A stretch of 64,000 nt of DNA from Cocos nucifera. Its lineage: Eukaryota; Streptophyta; Magnoliopsida; Arecales; Arecaceae. The notes under the pieces were generated by a model. It was not told where the DNA came from. It saw nothing but the letters and a program-made list of their open reading frames with translations, and searched no databases. The position numbers were made by a program, and so were the translations under genes. Below, piece after piece: positions 11,205 to 23,447 of the stretch; positions within the stretch are counted from its first letter, which is position 1, and the number at the start of each line of letters is the position of its first letter. The stretch spans positions 1 through 64,000 of the forward strand of contig QRFJ01002489.1 of the NCBI GenBank assembly GCA_006176705.1, given 5' to 3'.

Positions 11205-11576
11205 TCATTTGTCATCGGGCCAACGACATCTTCGTTTCTTTGCATGATGTGGCCCTGAGCCCATGACATATCGCTCATCCCTCCTCCGGAACAGCCGCTC
11301 GAGCTCCTCAGCTCCGACCGTGATTACCTCCAAGTCCTGCGGTCGTATCCTCTTGCACCAGGGCACCCTCCTCGGCTTCCTCGGCGCCGGAGGGCAGCTC
11401 TTGGGAGTCGAAGGTAGCTTGCTCTCCTTGGAGGTCGGTGTGCGGCACTCCTCCTCCTCCTCATCTTTTGAAGGCGAGGGTTTGTCTCCTCGGTCTTCCG
11501 CCGACCGGACCGTCGTCGCGATAGGCCTAAGAACGAACTCAGGCCTTGCGCCGGTTAGCTCAGGGGAGGCCGACAT
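11205..11576 (-). CDS. SMR: SIAMESE-RELATED (SMR) cyclin-dependent kinase inhibitor
   Basis: Intronless gene of 123 codons. The family signature is clear: CRTPTSKESKLP (residues 44-55) followed by CPPAPRKPRR (61-70), the conserved core of plant SIM/SMR and EL2-type inhibitors. A run of glutamates (39-43) precedes the core. An acidic/hydrophobic stretch EELERLF (90-96) probably corresponds to the C-terminal cyclin-binding-like motif, and the tail is basic (KKRRCR, 113-118), possibly a nuclear signal. Known members bind CDKA/CDKB-cyclin complexes in the nucleus, block mitosis and promote endoreduplication or stress arrest. The ATG at 11576 is the first in frame and gives the usual family length (about 100-130 residues). 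It stands alone, with no co-transcribed neighbour. Which SMR paralogue it is cannot be settled here. Confidence 0.9.
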   Translation of the reverse strand: MSASPELTGARPEFVLRPIATTVRSAEDRGDKPSPSKDEEEEECRTPTSKESKLPSTPKSCPPAPRKPRRVPWCKRIRPQDLEVITVGAEELERLFRRRDERYVMGSGPHHAKKRRCRWPDDK

Positions 11577-11611
11577 GGTGCGTAGGAGATCTCCAAAATG
11601 AAACTATGGGC

Positions 11612-11621
11612 TAAATATATA
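11612..11621 (-). promoter_or_regulatory. Possible TATA box of the SMR gene
   Basis: TATATATTTA on the minus strand lies about 36-45 bases upstream of the ATG, which would give a very short leader. A second candidate, TATATA at 11884-11889, would give a leader of about 280 bases. The sequence does not decide between them. Confidence 0.35.
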
Positions 11622-11639
11622 ACTCCCTGAAAAGAAATG

Positions 11640-14600
11640 GGTAGGCTTTCAAGAGTAGGCAAGGATTTGGAGAAGGTTGGTGGTTGGTATCCTACTCTTC
11701 TTCTTATATGTTTACTATATGCAATTCTTTTCCATCTTATGCCCCTACCGCCTCTCCCTCCCTCTCTCTCTCTTCCAAACGCTTTCTTCCAAGATGATCT
11801 CCTTAACTTTTTACTTTCTCGTTTGGGTCCCGTGGAAGCTGTCTTATCTTCTCTCTTCCTACATCCCACGCTCTCTTCATTCATATATAATTATGAGAAT
11901 ATATGCGGTAACTTGCATCTCTATCGAGTTTGGCCTATCATGAACCACCAACCAGCGGCCATCCAAGAGGCAGCTTATCACCACAGATTGGACCACAAGG
12001 AGGTTAGGTATAGGTTAGCTATGCAGAGGTCCATAGGTTCATATATCTATGGGGATGGCCCTTTATTCTTCCCGACAGGCTTCATAGGATACCTTTGGGG
12101 TGGTTAAGAGGCTTCTGGAGAGGGGAACGGAACAAGGGCGTACAGCCGTCCGATTGTAACGGGGTGGGGACCATGGGTGAACAGAACCTCATAGGATGCC
12201 GTTGTGTGGCGGACGTTTAAATGCCAACCCGTGGACCTTTTCATTCTTTTACCGTTTTAAAATTTACGGGGGCTACCTAATTTGATGCACCTTTGCACGT
12301 GGAATATAAGCCTGCTAAAAATCGGATTGGTTGCATCTCGATCCGATCACGCAAGGTGGATTAGATTGACCTGACATGGGTGTTTTCAGCAAATAAGCGA
12401 ATAAAGAAAAATAAGTAAATAAATATATGAGGAAAAGAGGTAGGGGTCGTATCTTCGTGCGAAAACACATGAATCCTCCGTTTGATCATGAGATATCTGC
12501 TTTAAAATCGGTGTAGATAAAAAAATTTTGAGTGCTTTGAGATCTATGCACCATACAATTAATGATTGACATTGTGGAAGAATATCAATCATTCTTTCAT
12601 GCGAAAGATACCACCTCCAAACCATGATAGGATGTCCTCGATGTGTGGCTAGAATTTGGCCATTGAGATTATATGTGAAATTTTTAGGATTTAAGCTCAG
12701 GATAAGAAGGAACTCAGGCCGGTCCAAATCAATTAATTACTGCTCTAAATTAATTTAATTTGATGGACCATGTCAAGTAATCCAAAGCAATGTTCATGAA
12801 ATTATAGAATAGTCTAAAGCTAAGTTCAAGAAATTTTATGTACTTTTGATTAAAGATGTCAAATGAGTACCTCTAATTTGACTCCAAGCTTGTATCGACC
12901 TTGTCACCAAACATATTTATTCATGTGGGCTTGGCACTTGGCAATTATAACCCTATCAAAGCCTCGTTTGTTGGAAAGCGCTACATCATTACCATCTGGT
13001 AACATGAAGCCTAACAAGCATTTTATTATGATAGGGCTATTCGATTCAAGACAATAACCACCCACTCCCTCCCCCCCCCCCCAAACCACGCACGCCCACA
13101 CACACACACACACACGAAAACACCACCCACATAAAAAAAAAAAGAAAAAAAAAAAAGAAAGAAAAAAGAGAGAGAGAGAGAGAGAAGAAGAAGGAGAAGA
13201 AAAGAAAAAAAACACATACAAACAAACAAAAAGAAGTTAGGAAATTTAAGTTACACCACATTCATGGCTAGAATTAGTCTTTGGCAAACTTGTAGCAGAG
13301 GTGACTGGGTCATCCAGGACTTGGAGAAATGTTTGTTTAAAATTTGGGTTACTTTGAATAACCTGTTTATTTCCTCATTGCATGTAGGACTTGCTTACGC
13401 TGAGTGCCATGAAATATTGTACTACTTTTTTAACATATAGTAAGTGGCTTATGCTACAATGCACGATTATTCATAGCGTCTCAATAAAACTCCAAGCTAA
13501 AGTTAGAAAGAGACAGGTGAACCGTGGAATCACGTTACTGTAAAATATGGCTCCATTCCGTTAGTTGCTCTACTTGTCAGACATGGAATAAAGACACAGT
13601 CCCTGGTTTTACCAAATTTAATTTCTCTGAAGAAAGTTGTGATAAATATAAAAAGGTCAGTGTCACAAGAAAGGCCTGGCCATGGCCCAGTATTGCATGC
13701 GTCATGGGAACCGCAACATTCTCCCATCATCTGGCATCCTTCCCCGCGAAGGGGGAGTGGGTCATGGCTCGTTCGAGCACCCCACCGCCACGGGCCTTTG
13801 TTCTCTCTGGAAGCTGGAAAAGGTGGTTCAGCGGAAATGATTAGAGCCACAGGGCCTGCGCCTTGCGGCCGAGGCACCAAAGCGATACGGCCAGCTTCAG
13901 AGTTCAGACTCGTACCTGCAAATGGTTCCGGCCAAAAACATGGCATTCTGGCGACAATGAGGAGCGAGCACCTTTTTCAAAGTAGTCTCGCCTGGATTAG
14001 GATTTGGGAGTTTGGACTACTTGGATGTCGGCGGGAAAAGTGATAACTAATGTTCAGAGACCTTCATTTAGCCGATAAACATCGTAGTTCATTTTTCTCG
14101 TCGTACCCCAATATTTTTATTTATTAAATTTACATCTAATAACCTATAAAATCCACACTTAACATTAATAATATCATCATTTATTTTATATTAAAAAAAT
14201 CAAAATTAACCTTGAGTAAATAGGAGGATACGTACATTTTATTCTTAGATGGAATTAAGATTATTTTGGTTATATTTAAAAATTTTCTGACATGGCATTT
14301 GTGTCTTAAGTTATGGTTTAAAGCATGAGATAAGAATAAATCTCAGCGGAATAAGCATATGCTTTTCTAAGCGCGATTCACCCTAATCTCGAGAAAATTT
14401 TTGTAATATATTTTATTTCTTTTCTTCCTCATTGATAAAATCAAATATCCCAGATCAACCCTTTTGAGACGTCTAATGCTCTCAATCGTGCCATGTACCA
14501 TTGCATCTTACTGCATTTGGATGTCAATAGCCAATCCATTTGACCTAATATCATATATTGGTTCATGCTTGTCACCAGGCGGGACTTATTCGCCATGCTG

Positions 14601-15505
14601 GGTATGATCGGTGGAGTTTTCGAATGCGTTTGATCTGATTTGAACTTCAAAGAAACCTTAATCCTGACTGACCGATACCTATTTGGGCGGGCCACTTTCT
14701 TGTTGGGTCTGGCTCAACTCGGGCCGCTTTGTCTTCTATAAAATCTTGAAACCTCCGCAGGCCCAAGGCTAGACGTAAGGCCTGACCGATAGGATACAAT
14801 GGCAAGCGACAGTAAATGGCCGAGTTAAAGATACGAAAAGTTGGGCCCAGGCCCATTTGACTCGGCCTGTGGTTGCGGCCCAAGGCGATCGATGATGGTC
14901 CAAATTGTACTAAACTTAGTCGATCATTTGCAATGTCTTCTCTCGAGACATGCAACTGATTGAATACATCTAGTGCTTCAATTATGGCATCCTTAATGTG
15001 GCTTCCGAGCACTTCATAAGCGGACGTGTTTTAATAGGATCAGAATTTTCCTTTTACACCGACATCCTTAAAGTATAATTAATGTAACATGGATCACGCT
15101 TGATGCTATTGAGCTTTACGATGGGTTAAGAATTGTTTGTGAGAAAGGATCTACAAAACCAACCACTTGATATTGGATGATCATGCTTGTATGTCGTCAA
15201 AAATTGCACTAACGTCTCAAAGCTTTTTGACTGGAAACTTCTAAACTCAATAATTCTATGTACAAAATAAAAAAAATATATATATATGTTCCAATAATTT
15301 TAGAAGGCTTTATATTTTGGGAAATCAGTTTTGACATTCTCATCAGTAATTTTTAACAATTCAACTTTTTGAAAGGTGCATGCTGTATTTATTATATATT
15401 GTTATGTGAGATATAATAAAATAATCAGTATATGTTTATGTGCTAGTGAATGTGAAGTGGGTGCAAAAGGCAAAAGTGCAGGAAAAAATTTTGAAAATTT
15501 TCTAG
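11640..15505. other. Intergenic, no gene recognised
   Basis: The first 500 bases are pyrimidine-rich and probably contain the SMR promoter. 13071-13220 is compound simple repeat. 13.5-14.04 kb and 14.6-15.0 kb are GC-richer, but their open frames overlap on both strands and show no known domain. The remainder is AT-rich and unremarkable. Confidence 0.6.
13071..13220. repeat. Compound simple repeat (C)n, (CA)n, (A)n, (GA)n
   Basis: A C-run, a CA-run, A-rich tracts and a GA-run follow one another within 150 bases. The minus-strand frames rich in Phe, Leu and Ser here are translations of this repeat. Confidence 0.85.
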
Positions 15506-15807
15506 GATGCATTTAGTTATGCTTTTTAATTTTTAATTTTTAAAAAATATATTTTATTTTTTAAATTTTTATTATTAAGTAAATGAAAAAAAAAAAAAGT
15601 ATAATGCATGTTGATAACTATATCGCTATAAAATAAAACACAATTATATGCAAAGCAAAAAGCAAAAAAGAAAATTATTTTGTAATAATTATTTTAAATT
15701 TTTTGATTTTTACTTTTTGTTTTCATAGCATTGCCAAATGTTAGATTTTTAATTTTTAAAAATTAAAAAATAAAAAATAACCCTTTTAACGGTTAACCAA
15801 ACGCGTC
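15506..15807. mobile_element. AT-rich MITE-like element with short terminal inverted repeats
   Basis: The left end GATGCATTTAGTTA and the right end, reverse-complemented GACGCGTTTGGTTA, match at 11 of 14 bases. The interior is almost pure A/T and also folds back. The GCGTTTGGTTA end is common in plant MITEs. I found no convincing target duplication, so superfamily and borders are uncertain. Confidence 0.45.
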
Positions 15808-16046
15808 ACAAAATGCTTGAATGAGAGCTGTCGCATGCTCAGCTTGAATTGGATCGGTTACTAATTTCTATCTCAGTATCAGACCTGATAAGCTAGCATG
15901 GAAGCTGATTTGAGATTTGTCTATAATTTCATTGTACCGATTTCCCGATTCAAAAGGGCCGGTCAAATGGGACCTCGCAACTTCCCTACAGAAAGTCAGC
16001 TCTAAAATTAAATATTTTCGTTGGCTTTTTCTCACAAACAAATTTA

Positions 16047-16559
16047 GGATTTGTTTGAATATTTAGACACAAAATTTCATAAAATATATAGATTGGACAA
16101 ACACAAATAGAAAAAATAGTTTGAATTAGGCTTTCATTCACAAATACAAGAGGTCCTTTTAGGGCCGGTTCGAATCCCATAGAAATATATATATATATAT
16201 ATTATTATTATTTTTTCTCTCTATGAAATTAAAATAGGTACACTCTAAAGACCCTAACCCTAACGTATTTGTGAATCAAGCCTGGTCCAAGCTGATATTT
16301 TCTAGTTGTGATTGTCCGATCTATGAATTTTATAGGCAAATACCAGAGGTCTTTGGAATCAACCAGTTCAAATCCCATGGGAAGAAAATAAGGACTTGCA
16401 GAGGTCCTTCCTTTCTCTCTATGAGATTCGTGCCCGCCCACTCCAAAGATTTCTGCATGTTTGTGAATGTAAGTCTGATCGAGACTTTTTTTTTTCCTAA
16501 TTATACCGGTTTAATTCATAAATTCTACGAAACTTTGGGCCCAAATATCCAAACAGACC
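16047..16559. mobile_element. Foldback/MITE element with long terminal inverted repeats
   Basis: The left arm starts GGATTTGTTTGAATATTT and the right arm, reverse-complemented, starts GGTCTGTTTGGATATTT. Similarity between the arms extends over at least 100 bases, including TTTGTGAATG and AATCTATATATTTTATG blocks. A further partial copy of the same block lies at 16262-16345, so the interior is itself repeated. The flanks are TTA on the left and TCA on the right, a possible decayed 3-bp target duplication. No coding capacity is seen. Confidence 0.6.
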
Positions 16560-16562
16560 TCA

Positions 16563-17240
16563 ATGGTTTGCAAGAAAGGCTGTGCTTTTTGCGATGAGCC
16601 CAATGCAAGTGAGAATCCCATCTCCATCTCTCGTGCTTTCTATCATTTGGGATGCCTTCTACTTCCACTTTGGGGTGCCCACTCCAACTGAAAATCTGAT
16701 GGAACTTTGCTTTCGATGGAAGCTTCTTCATTTTTAAAAGACATGCACCGTCTTCTTTCTATTATTAAGAGCTGCTGGAACGAGAGAAATGCTAGAATAA
16801 TTCATGGCAAAAAGTACTCGCCTGCTACCATTGCTCACAAAGGGATTTATCTCCTTGATGATGAATGGTCTGTTCTCCGTGGTTATAAATAATTGCCAGG
16901 CTTTGGTGAAGTGTGGGAAAAGATCGAAGGTGTTTGCTTGAGCTTGGGCTCAATCGAGGAGTAATCTTGGTCTATTCTTTGTTGCTGCAACCTAATATCT
17001 GTTCTTTCTTAAATTATCATGGTTGCATCTGCTTCAACTTCCTGTTGCGATCTTTTCAGCTCTTTTATCTATGTAGTTTTTGGAGCTCATTTATTTGCTC
17101 TGTTTCCATTCGGCTACCAGTCAGATGCTAGTACCATTACATTTCTTCAGTTCCTTTTCTGTTAACCTCTTCTGTGAATATCATCGCTTCCAATAAAATT
17201 GGGTGGATGTAGGTGGCCTAGCCATTCCTCAGCATCCTCT
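16563..17240 (+). mobile_element. LINE (non-LTR retrotransposon) 3' end remnant
   Basis: The plus strand reads as the C-terminal part of a plant L1-type reverse transcriptase: a CxxC-like start (AFCDEPNA, about 16.59 kb) and then the tail motif CWNERNARII followed by a C-terminus ending near position 16889. A 350-base untranslated tail follows and ends in an A-rich stretch at about 17237. Upstream LINE domains are absent, as expected for a 5'-truncated insertion. A 4-base-scale frame change separates the first part from the second. Confidence 0.6.
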
Positions 17241-17286
17241 ATTTTAAAAAATAAAAAATAAAAATATTATAATAATAATAATAATA

Positions 17287-17336
<50 letters not shown>

Positions 17337-17338
17337 AA
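17236..17338. repeat. (TAA)n/(ATT)n/(TA)n microsatellite
   Basis: AAT-type repeats switch to ATT-type and then to TA. The run sits between the A-rich LINE tail and the MITE at 17339. Confidence 0.85.
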
Positions 17339-17702
17339 GATAGATTGGGTTCCGTTCGATCGGATGCTAATTTATATCCGATCGAATCCCCAATCATTTG
17401 ATCATTATGGATCTCCAAAAATACGCACTTGAAAAAATGTGCCTTATGAAAAAAAAGTGCGCGCTTGTGCTTAAAAAAAAATAAAAAAAAATAGGTTTGC
17501 TGAAAAAAAAATCGTAAAAAGAGAGAGAGAAAAGGGCATAAGCATTTTTTTTTTTTTAGCAAGCCTATTTTTTTTCTAATTTTTTTTTCAGGCGTTGATG
17601 TCTGTTTTCTTCAACAGACGTATCTTTTCATGTATTTATTTTCGAAGATATATATTGATCGAATGATCGAAAATCAAATCTGATATGAAAAACCTAATCT
17701 AC

Positions 17703-17705
<3 letters not shown>
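17339..17705. mobile_element. TA-microsatellite-associated MITE, copy A
   Basis: The left end GATAGATTGGGTTCCGTTCG and the right end, reverse-complemented GAGGTAGATTAGGTTTTTCA, are the outer parts of arms of about 80 bases that can be aligned with each other. The element is flanked on both sides by TA microsatellite (17320-17336 and 17724-17760). The interior contains GTGCGCGCTTGTGC and A-rich blocks ending AATAGG, which recur in copy B at 43072-43781, so the two are one family. The arrangement resembles the rice Micron family, which inserts in TA repeats. That comparison is by structure, not by sequence search. Confidence 0.65.

Positions 17706-17760
<55 letters not shown>
17704..17760. repeat. 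(CT)n(AT)n microsatellite
   Basis: A CT-run of about 20 bases passes directly into about 36 bases of AT. Confidence 0.9.
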
Positions 17761-17762
<2 letters not shown>

Positions 17763-19106
17763 TAAATTATTATAAATGATATTAGAAGAAACTTAGCCAA
17801 TAGCCCATGTGGCCTATGGGCACCACAACATAGGCTCATTTGGTTTGACCAAAACTGAGCATGATGTTTGATTTGGATTTATGGTACTTTTGATTGGTTT
17901 TAAATGGATTTGAACCTTTAGCCTATAAAAATATTATGGCTTCAACTTTGGGGTATATGATGATAGACATATCTTTAATCTCATATTGGTACTTGTATAA
18001 AACTAAAGAATCTTAATAATATTTTTTGACTAGTTTTTTGGAATGAGTCTTGAGTTGTGACACGATAAATTATAATAACTTTAAGCTTCATTCTAGAGCC
18101 ATTATACATTTTGAGTGAGGCAACATGAGGAAGTGGTGATGTAATTGTTCTTACCTAGTTCTAACCATGCTATATATAGTTTAGGTACATGTATTTGAGT
18201 TTGGATGCATGAAAAATTAACTTTTATCCTGAATAAAAAGTATACTTAGAAATTTGAGCTTCTTTTTTCTTGAGAATATTCCGTGAGTGCAAACTGTTGT
18301 TAGAACTCCTCGCCTCTATCATCTAAGAAAGTACCTTCCAAGAAGGAAACGCAAAACTTCGTCTTAATAGAATGACGGATGCAACAAGAAGACTATAGCC
18401 CCATTTACTAGAGAAATTTTCTCGTCTCCGCATTCCAATAGCAAATTGTTTAATCCTTCATTGCAGTCCATCCATTTATTATCCTGCAGCTTCTCAACCT
18501 AAAAATCCAATAGCATTCTTTAACTGCATCGAGTAACAATTAATCTTACCCACTGCAATAAAAGGATACACAAATGCTAGCCCTCCCATCCGTCCCTAAT
18601 CTCTTCACTCCCTTTAATTTTCTCTTGTATGCCATGTTTATTAGAGGCATTCATAGCCGTGGTCCAGCTGGAACCCCTTTTGTCCTCCTCTTAATTTCTT
18701 GGAAAGAAATATGTGGAAATATCGTCTTCCGCCAGATTTGAACGTGAAATGTATTCCCAATTGTCCTAATCTTTGCAACACAAACTACACAGCTGGAAAC
18801 CACAACACTTCAATTCACGGTAAGATCGAACAACTTTCAATAATGAGCAATAAGTCCTGTCCAATATCAATCCCTCATGTTGATATCATAACATATACAT
18901 ACAAAAATTGCACCGAACCCAGGTAAAACCAGCGTTCTGGAGGACTTTTCCTTCCTTTATTGTCTCTGCAAAGCTTATCATCTAGAATGGGAGGCAGAAT
19001 TATATTAGAGAAAATGAGGTGGTAGGGCTTATTTGAATCCCCACCAGCCCATCTTATAGTAACTGGACTTTCAAACTACCACAAATTGCCATGACTTTCG
19101 CAAAAG
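17761..19106. other. Intergenic, downstream of the dioxygenase gene
   Basis: AT-rich with no recognisable gene. The last few hundred bases next to 19107 should include the dioxygenase 3' untranslated region (minus strand), but no clear polyadenylation site can be named. Confidence 0.5.
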
Positions 19107-22100
19107 TCAGCTGCGTTGACTTTTGGCCTGCTCCTTTCCCTGGGTCAACTTCCTGGTCTCGAGAAAGTTCTTGTGCTTGGTCTCAAAGGAGGACATGTAG
19201 TCGAGGAAATCGGCGAAGTTTGTGTCCTTGTACATCCTTGGGTTCTCCTCGTTGACCAGCTCAGACGAAGGGCTTACCATCCTCTCGGGCGGAAGGCTGT
19301 GGAGAGATGCCACCGAGATCCGAGACTTGGAGGAGTTGACAAGCACTCGATGCAGCACGCTCTTATACCTTCCATTGCTGAATATCTGAATCAGAAGATA
19401 TACATAGAGACCATGAACTTACTTATTTTGTCTTCAGTCTTAAAAACGAGCAAGGGATCCAAAAAGAAACAAGCCAGGGATGAGAGGCAAACACTAGTCT
19501 CTTGGAAATTTCTGTTTGAGTGATTAGCTTGGCTCGATGCTGAACAGACTCAAACTTGCGTGCACCGTACCACCACAGACTACGAAAAACAGACAAGTTG
19601 TTCGATGACCAACTGTTCCTAGGATTACTCCCTGCCATCACTTGATGAAAAGGTTGATCTAGTCTTCAAAATCTTTCTATACATGCATATATGTGAGATC
19701 ATAAATGTATAACCTCCTTAATTGCAGGTACTAGACTTTAAGGTGGTGTTTGAGGACATCCTCCTAAATTCTTGCCAAACATCCAAAGAACTAGGGCCGT
19801 ACAAGATGGCGGGGATATCCTCTGCCACAGTATCCTACCTTGGAATAAGTGTGGTCTATCGAATTGGCGAACCTATCTCATGTAATAAGCTTGTTCTTAT
19901 TCCTTCAATTATCATCATTTTGTCCTTGCATCATCTAGGAAGACAATTTGGTTTTTGCTATGAAGTGTAAACGTACCGTTGCAAATTCAATGCACCTAGG
20001 CACCTTAGATGCAGCGTACGTACTTTATCCACCTATTCTCTGTACTAATTTGTCGACCAAATAGTAAAATGCTTCTAGTCCGTGAAATAGACCGATAATG
20101 CAAGAGATCATGCAATCAAACACCACCAAAAAATGTAAGCAGGACCATAATTATATCATCTTTAATCACGCATATGAAGGTCATGATGGTGAGAGTAGTC
20201 GGCACTATAATTATATCACGTCGAATCGGAAGTCCGAAGGTCATAACTATATTAACTTTTTATGAGGATTGGAAGAACAAAATTTTATACATGTATTATA
20301 TATTTTCTGCCCAAAGAGCCTATTACGGAAACCATTCATTTTCGTGAAAGCAACATGCCATTAAATAGTTTATGTCATGATTACGTGACTCTTATATATA
20401 ATTCACGTATTAACTAACACCCACCATATAGATATATACTATTGCCCAAAAAGCATTGAAAAAATAATCCATTACCGACCTCAAGATGATCACCAATGTT
20501 TATGACAAGGGAGTTGGGGACGGGCTCCACGGTGACCCATTCTCCCCCACACTGGACCTGGAGGCCCTCTACGTCATCTTGGAGGAGGATGGTGAGGAAA
20601 CCATAGTCGGAGTGGGGCGGCATTCCAAGCGTAAGATTGGGCTCGGGACAGATCGGATAGCAGTTTACAACCATCAGATGCGATCCATTGTCGAAATCTC
20701 GGAGAATGCTAGTGTCTACACCCAAGGATTCGAGGATGGCCCCCATGAGGACTAAGAACAAGGATTTAGTTTGCATGGCGTATGACGTGGCCTCTTCCCT
20801 GCAACATCAAAAGTTCAAAAGGATAATAAAAAAAAATGGCTATTATTGGAGTATAATTAATTAAAGGATAATTAAAAGGTGGTCCTAGGTTACATGGCAA
20901 AGGACGCACCACGTTGGAACCTACGAGCCTAAACCTCACGTCGTTCAAAGTAGGCATGCCAGAGCTAGGAAGGACACAGAATCTACAGGGTGTTGCTTAA
21001 ACCTTTTATAAATGAAGTGTGGTCCGTGCTTCTTCTTTTTTTTTTTTTTTTTGGAAAAAAAAAGAAAAGAAAAAAAGAAGAGGAACAAAATAACTAGGAA
21101 AATTCTCGAAGCATTCATACAAACCACCCATTTTTCCTCACCCTCGAGTAAGAAATTGTGATATGATACTTGAACAAAGTAAACTAAAAGAATAACAGAA
21201 TGGATTGATAGGCTAAAGCGGGTGAGGTCACGGTTCCCTTTAGAAAACGGAAAATGCCTTAGGGCCTCACAAATGAGACTTAGAAAAAAAAAAAAATATA
21301 TATATATATATATATAGTCAGTCCACTCTCTGTTAGGTTGGATGATGTCATGTTATGGAGTTGAAGTGCCTTTGGAGGCTCGTTTTATGGGTGTCCAAAG
21401 CACCGCCCTTCGTGACCATACCCGTTGACGCCAGATCACGGCAACTAGTTTTTGCTGAAAAACTGTCCAATAAACATCTGCCACATGATGATGATGATGA
21501 TAACATCTGCCACGTATGTACGCAAACCATAGCAACTGTCTATAGCCGAAATATAAGTAATCTATCAAATAGAAAAACAACATGACGAGCAAAAGGTTAA
21601 ACAAAAATACGTGCAATTGGAATACTTTTTTTTTTTTTTTTTTGGTAATGGTAAGGAAATCATTTGGACAAGAGATCTGTTGAAGCATCATTTGTCTATT
21701 CGCGTGCTTGTCGCACTTACTCTCGATTTTTCTTAAATTAGATTTGCAACTTGCAATCTGACATAAAGGCTTCATGCTATCACCAGGAGATAAGGTTTGT
21801 TGGCGGTGGTTTTGCGGATGGCTACCGAACGACTTGTGGCAACTTGTATGAGAAAGATGTGAAGCAGGATGTTCTGTTTTTGAGTATTTGTGGTTATATT
21901 GCATAATAATTAGGATATCTAACAACTTCCAACCAGAGCCAACCCTTCCATACCTATGCGGCATAAATGGTGAGCCCACCCGGGTCCCACCGTTCCAATT
22001 TTGTCAAATCTTCTAGCAAATTGTAGGGGATATCTTAGTATTTGTGGTGGAGCACACATCAACATTAAAAGTGATGGTGGTATTTTTTGTGGCTGCAGAT

Positions 22101-23383
22101 AATGTTAGGATCTATGACATGACCGTTCGAATAACGGAATTGCATACAGTATGGGAAGAACTATCTTATACTATTTAAATATTATGGGTGACTGATCCAT
22201 ATTTGTTTGAAGGGCGATATTTGGACAGTTATCAGATGGCTTTCTAATCCATTACATAATGAAATCAGACTTCAACCTCTAAGTCCTGGATTGCTGGAGA
22301 TTGTTGCATTTATAGTTCTTGTTCGAGGTCTCTCATGATATATATAGGAAAGTCAATATTGCCGCTGACTAGATGCCGTCTTATATGGCCAATCACATAA
22401 TTTCAACATTACGGGACTTTAGGACATATCTTTCAGTTCCATCGTTAAATATTTTGTTCACTGATTCCCATGGATAAATTTACGCTCGTTTAGTTTAATT
22501 TATCCCATTTAACCCCCTCTCCCAACAAAAAAAAAATAGAAAGAGGAAAAAGGAGAGCCAGCTGCTGTGCAACCCATACAACAATATATATATGGCGTAT
22601 GCATCAACTGTATCCCTATAATTTCCAAAATATACGGTTCGATTTTTTTGAAACAAAACGCAATGTTAAGCAAACGATGGGTGTTGGTTGCCATCCATGC
22701 AACATCACTACCCTGCACGCGGTTAGGACTATCAGGAAACTAGAGGGAAGTTGAGGCCTAACCTCAAGTCCATGGGAGAGGAGGGCCAGTATGGAAGAAC
22801 GCTCTCCATGGGGTGGCAGCTTAACTTTAAGAAATCCCTCCAAGAGAACACTCCATCCGTCGTCTGGTTGAAGCTGGTCCCATGCCTCACCGGACTCCTT
22901 ACGTCGGTGGACATATACTTTGCTCTCTCCTCCAAAGGCAACTCGAAGAACCTCCTCCCCACATCGGTCATTCTCCTCGTAGCATTGCAGGGAATGTTGT
23001 GGTTCACAACCTAGACATTTAAAAACACAAACTAAACTAATTATTACCGAGTACTTAGAAACATTAATCTTGAAGGAAGGAAATGGAGCCATGACAACTA
23101 CCTGAAAGAAGCCAAACTCTTCACAAGCTTTCGCTAGGGAATTGAGAACTTGGGACCGGTCGGACGTATGCAAGCGAGCAAGGTCGATGACCGGCAGCTT
23201 GAGGTTGAGACTGGTGGTCTTCCTTTCTTCTCCCATAACTTGGGGCCGTTCCGAAACCGGAAAGATGTACTTGGTTGGGACTTTTGTGATGCCACTCTCA
23301 CAAAGGTGTCTTACTCCCTTCATGTAGTTGCTCTCCAGTGACTCCTCTTCCTTCTTGCCTTGCATCACTAGGTCCATTACCAT
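19107..23383 (-). CDS. 2-oxoglutarate/Fe(II)-dependent dioxygenase (DOXC class), 4 exons
   Basis: Exons on the minus strand: 23383-23102 (94 codons), 23010-22763, 20798-20480 and 19385-19107. Every intron is GT-AG, phases match exactly, and the total is 375 codons, usual for the family. The N-terminal non-haem dioxygenase domain (LPVIDLARL, 63-71) is followed by the catalytic double-stranded beta-helix. Iron ligands are His239 and Asp241 in PPHSDYG and His295 in VLHRV; the 2-oxoglutarate-binding RxS is Arg305-Ile-Ser307. The C-terminal NPRMYKDTNFADFL region resembles DMR6/DLO and flavanone-3-hydroxylase-like enzymes, which oxidise small molecules such as salicylate, flavonoids or alkaloids in the cytosol. 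The substrate here cannot be inferred. ATG at 23383 is chosen because MVMDLVMQGK begins just after the leader microsatellite. Intron 2 is 1.96 kb and intron 3 is 1.09 kb. All key residues are intact, so it looks functional. Confidence 0.92.
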
Positions 23384-23390
23384 TATCTTT

Positions 23391-23393
<3 letters not shown>

Positions 23394-23447
<54 letters not shown>
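23394..23447. repeat. (TA)n(GA)n microsatellite in the dioxygenase leader
   Basis: About 28 bases of TA and 25 bases of GA lie 11 bases upstream of the chosen ATG. In the mRNA sense they read CT-rich and then AT-rich. Because they lie between the TATA box (23554-23561) and the ATG, they should be transcribed. Confidence 0.85.

Noticed and set aside
12904..13261. Phe/Ser/Leu-rich minus-strand frames
   Set aside because: They translate the compound (C)n(CA)n(A)n(GA)n simple repeat.
13524..14043. Open frames of 106-138 codons on both strands
   Set aside because: Mutually overlapping, no recognisable domain; probably GC-rich intergenic DNA.
16160..16180. GGTTCGAATCCC-like tRNA B box
   Set aside because: No matching A box, acceptor stem or cloverleaf can be formed around it; it lies in the foldback element's repeated block.
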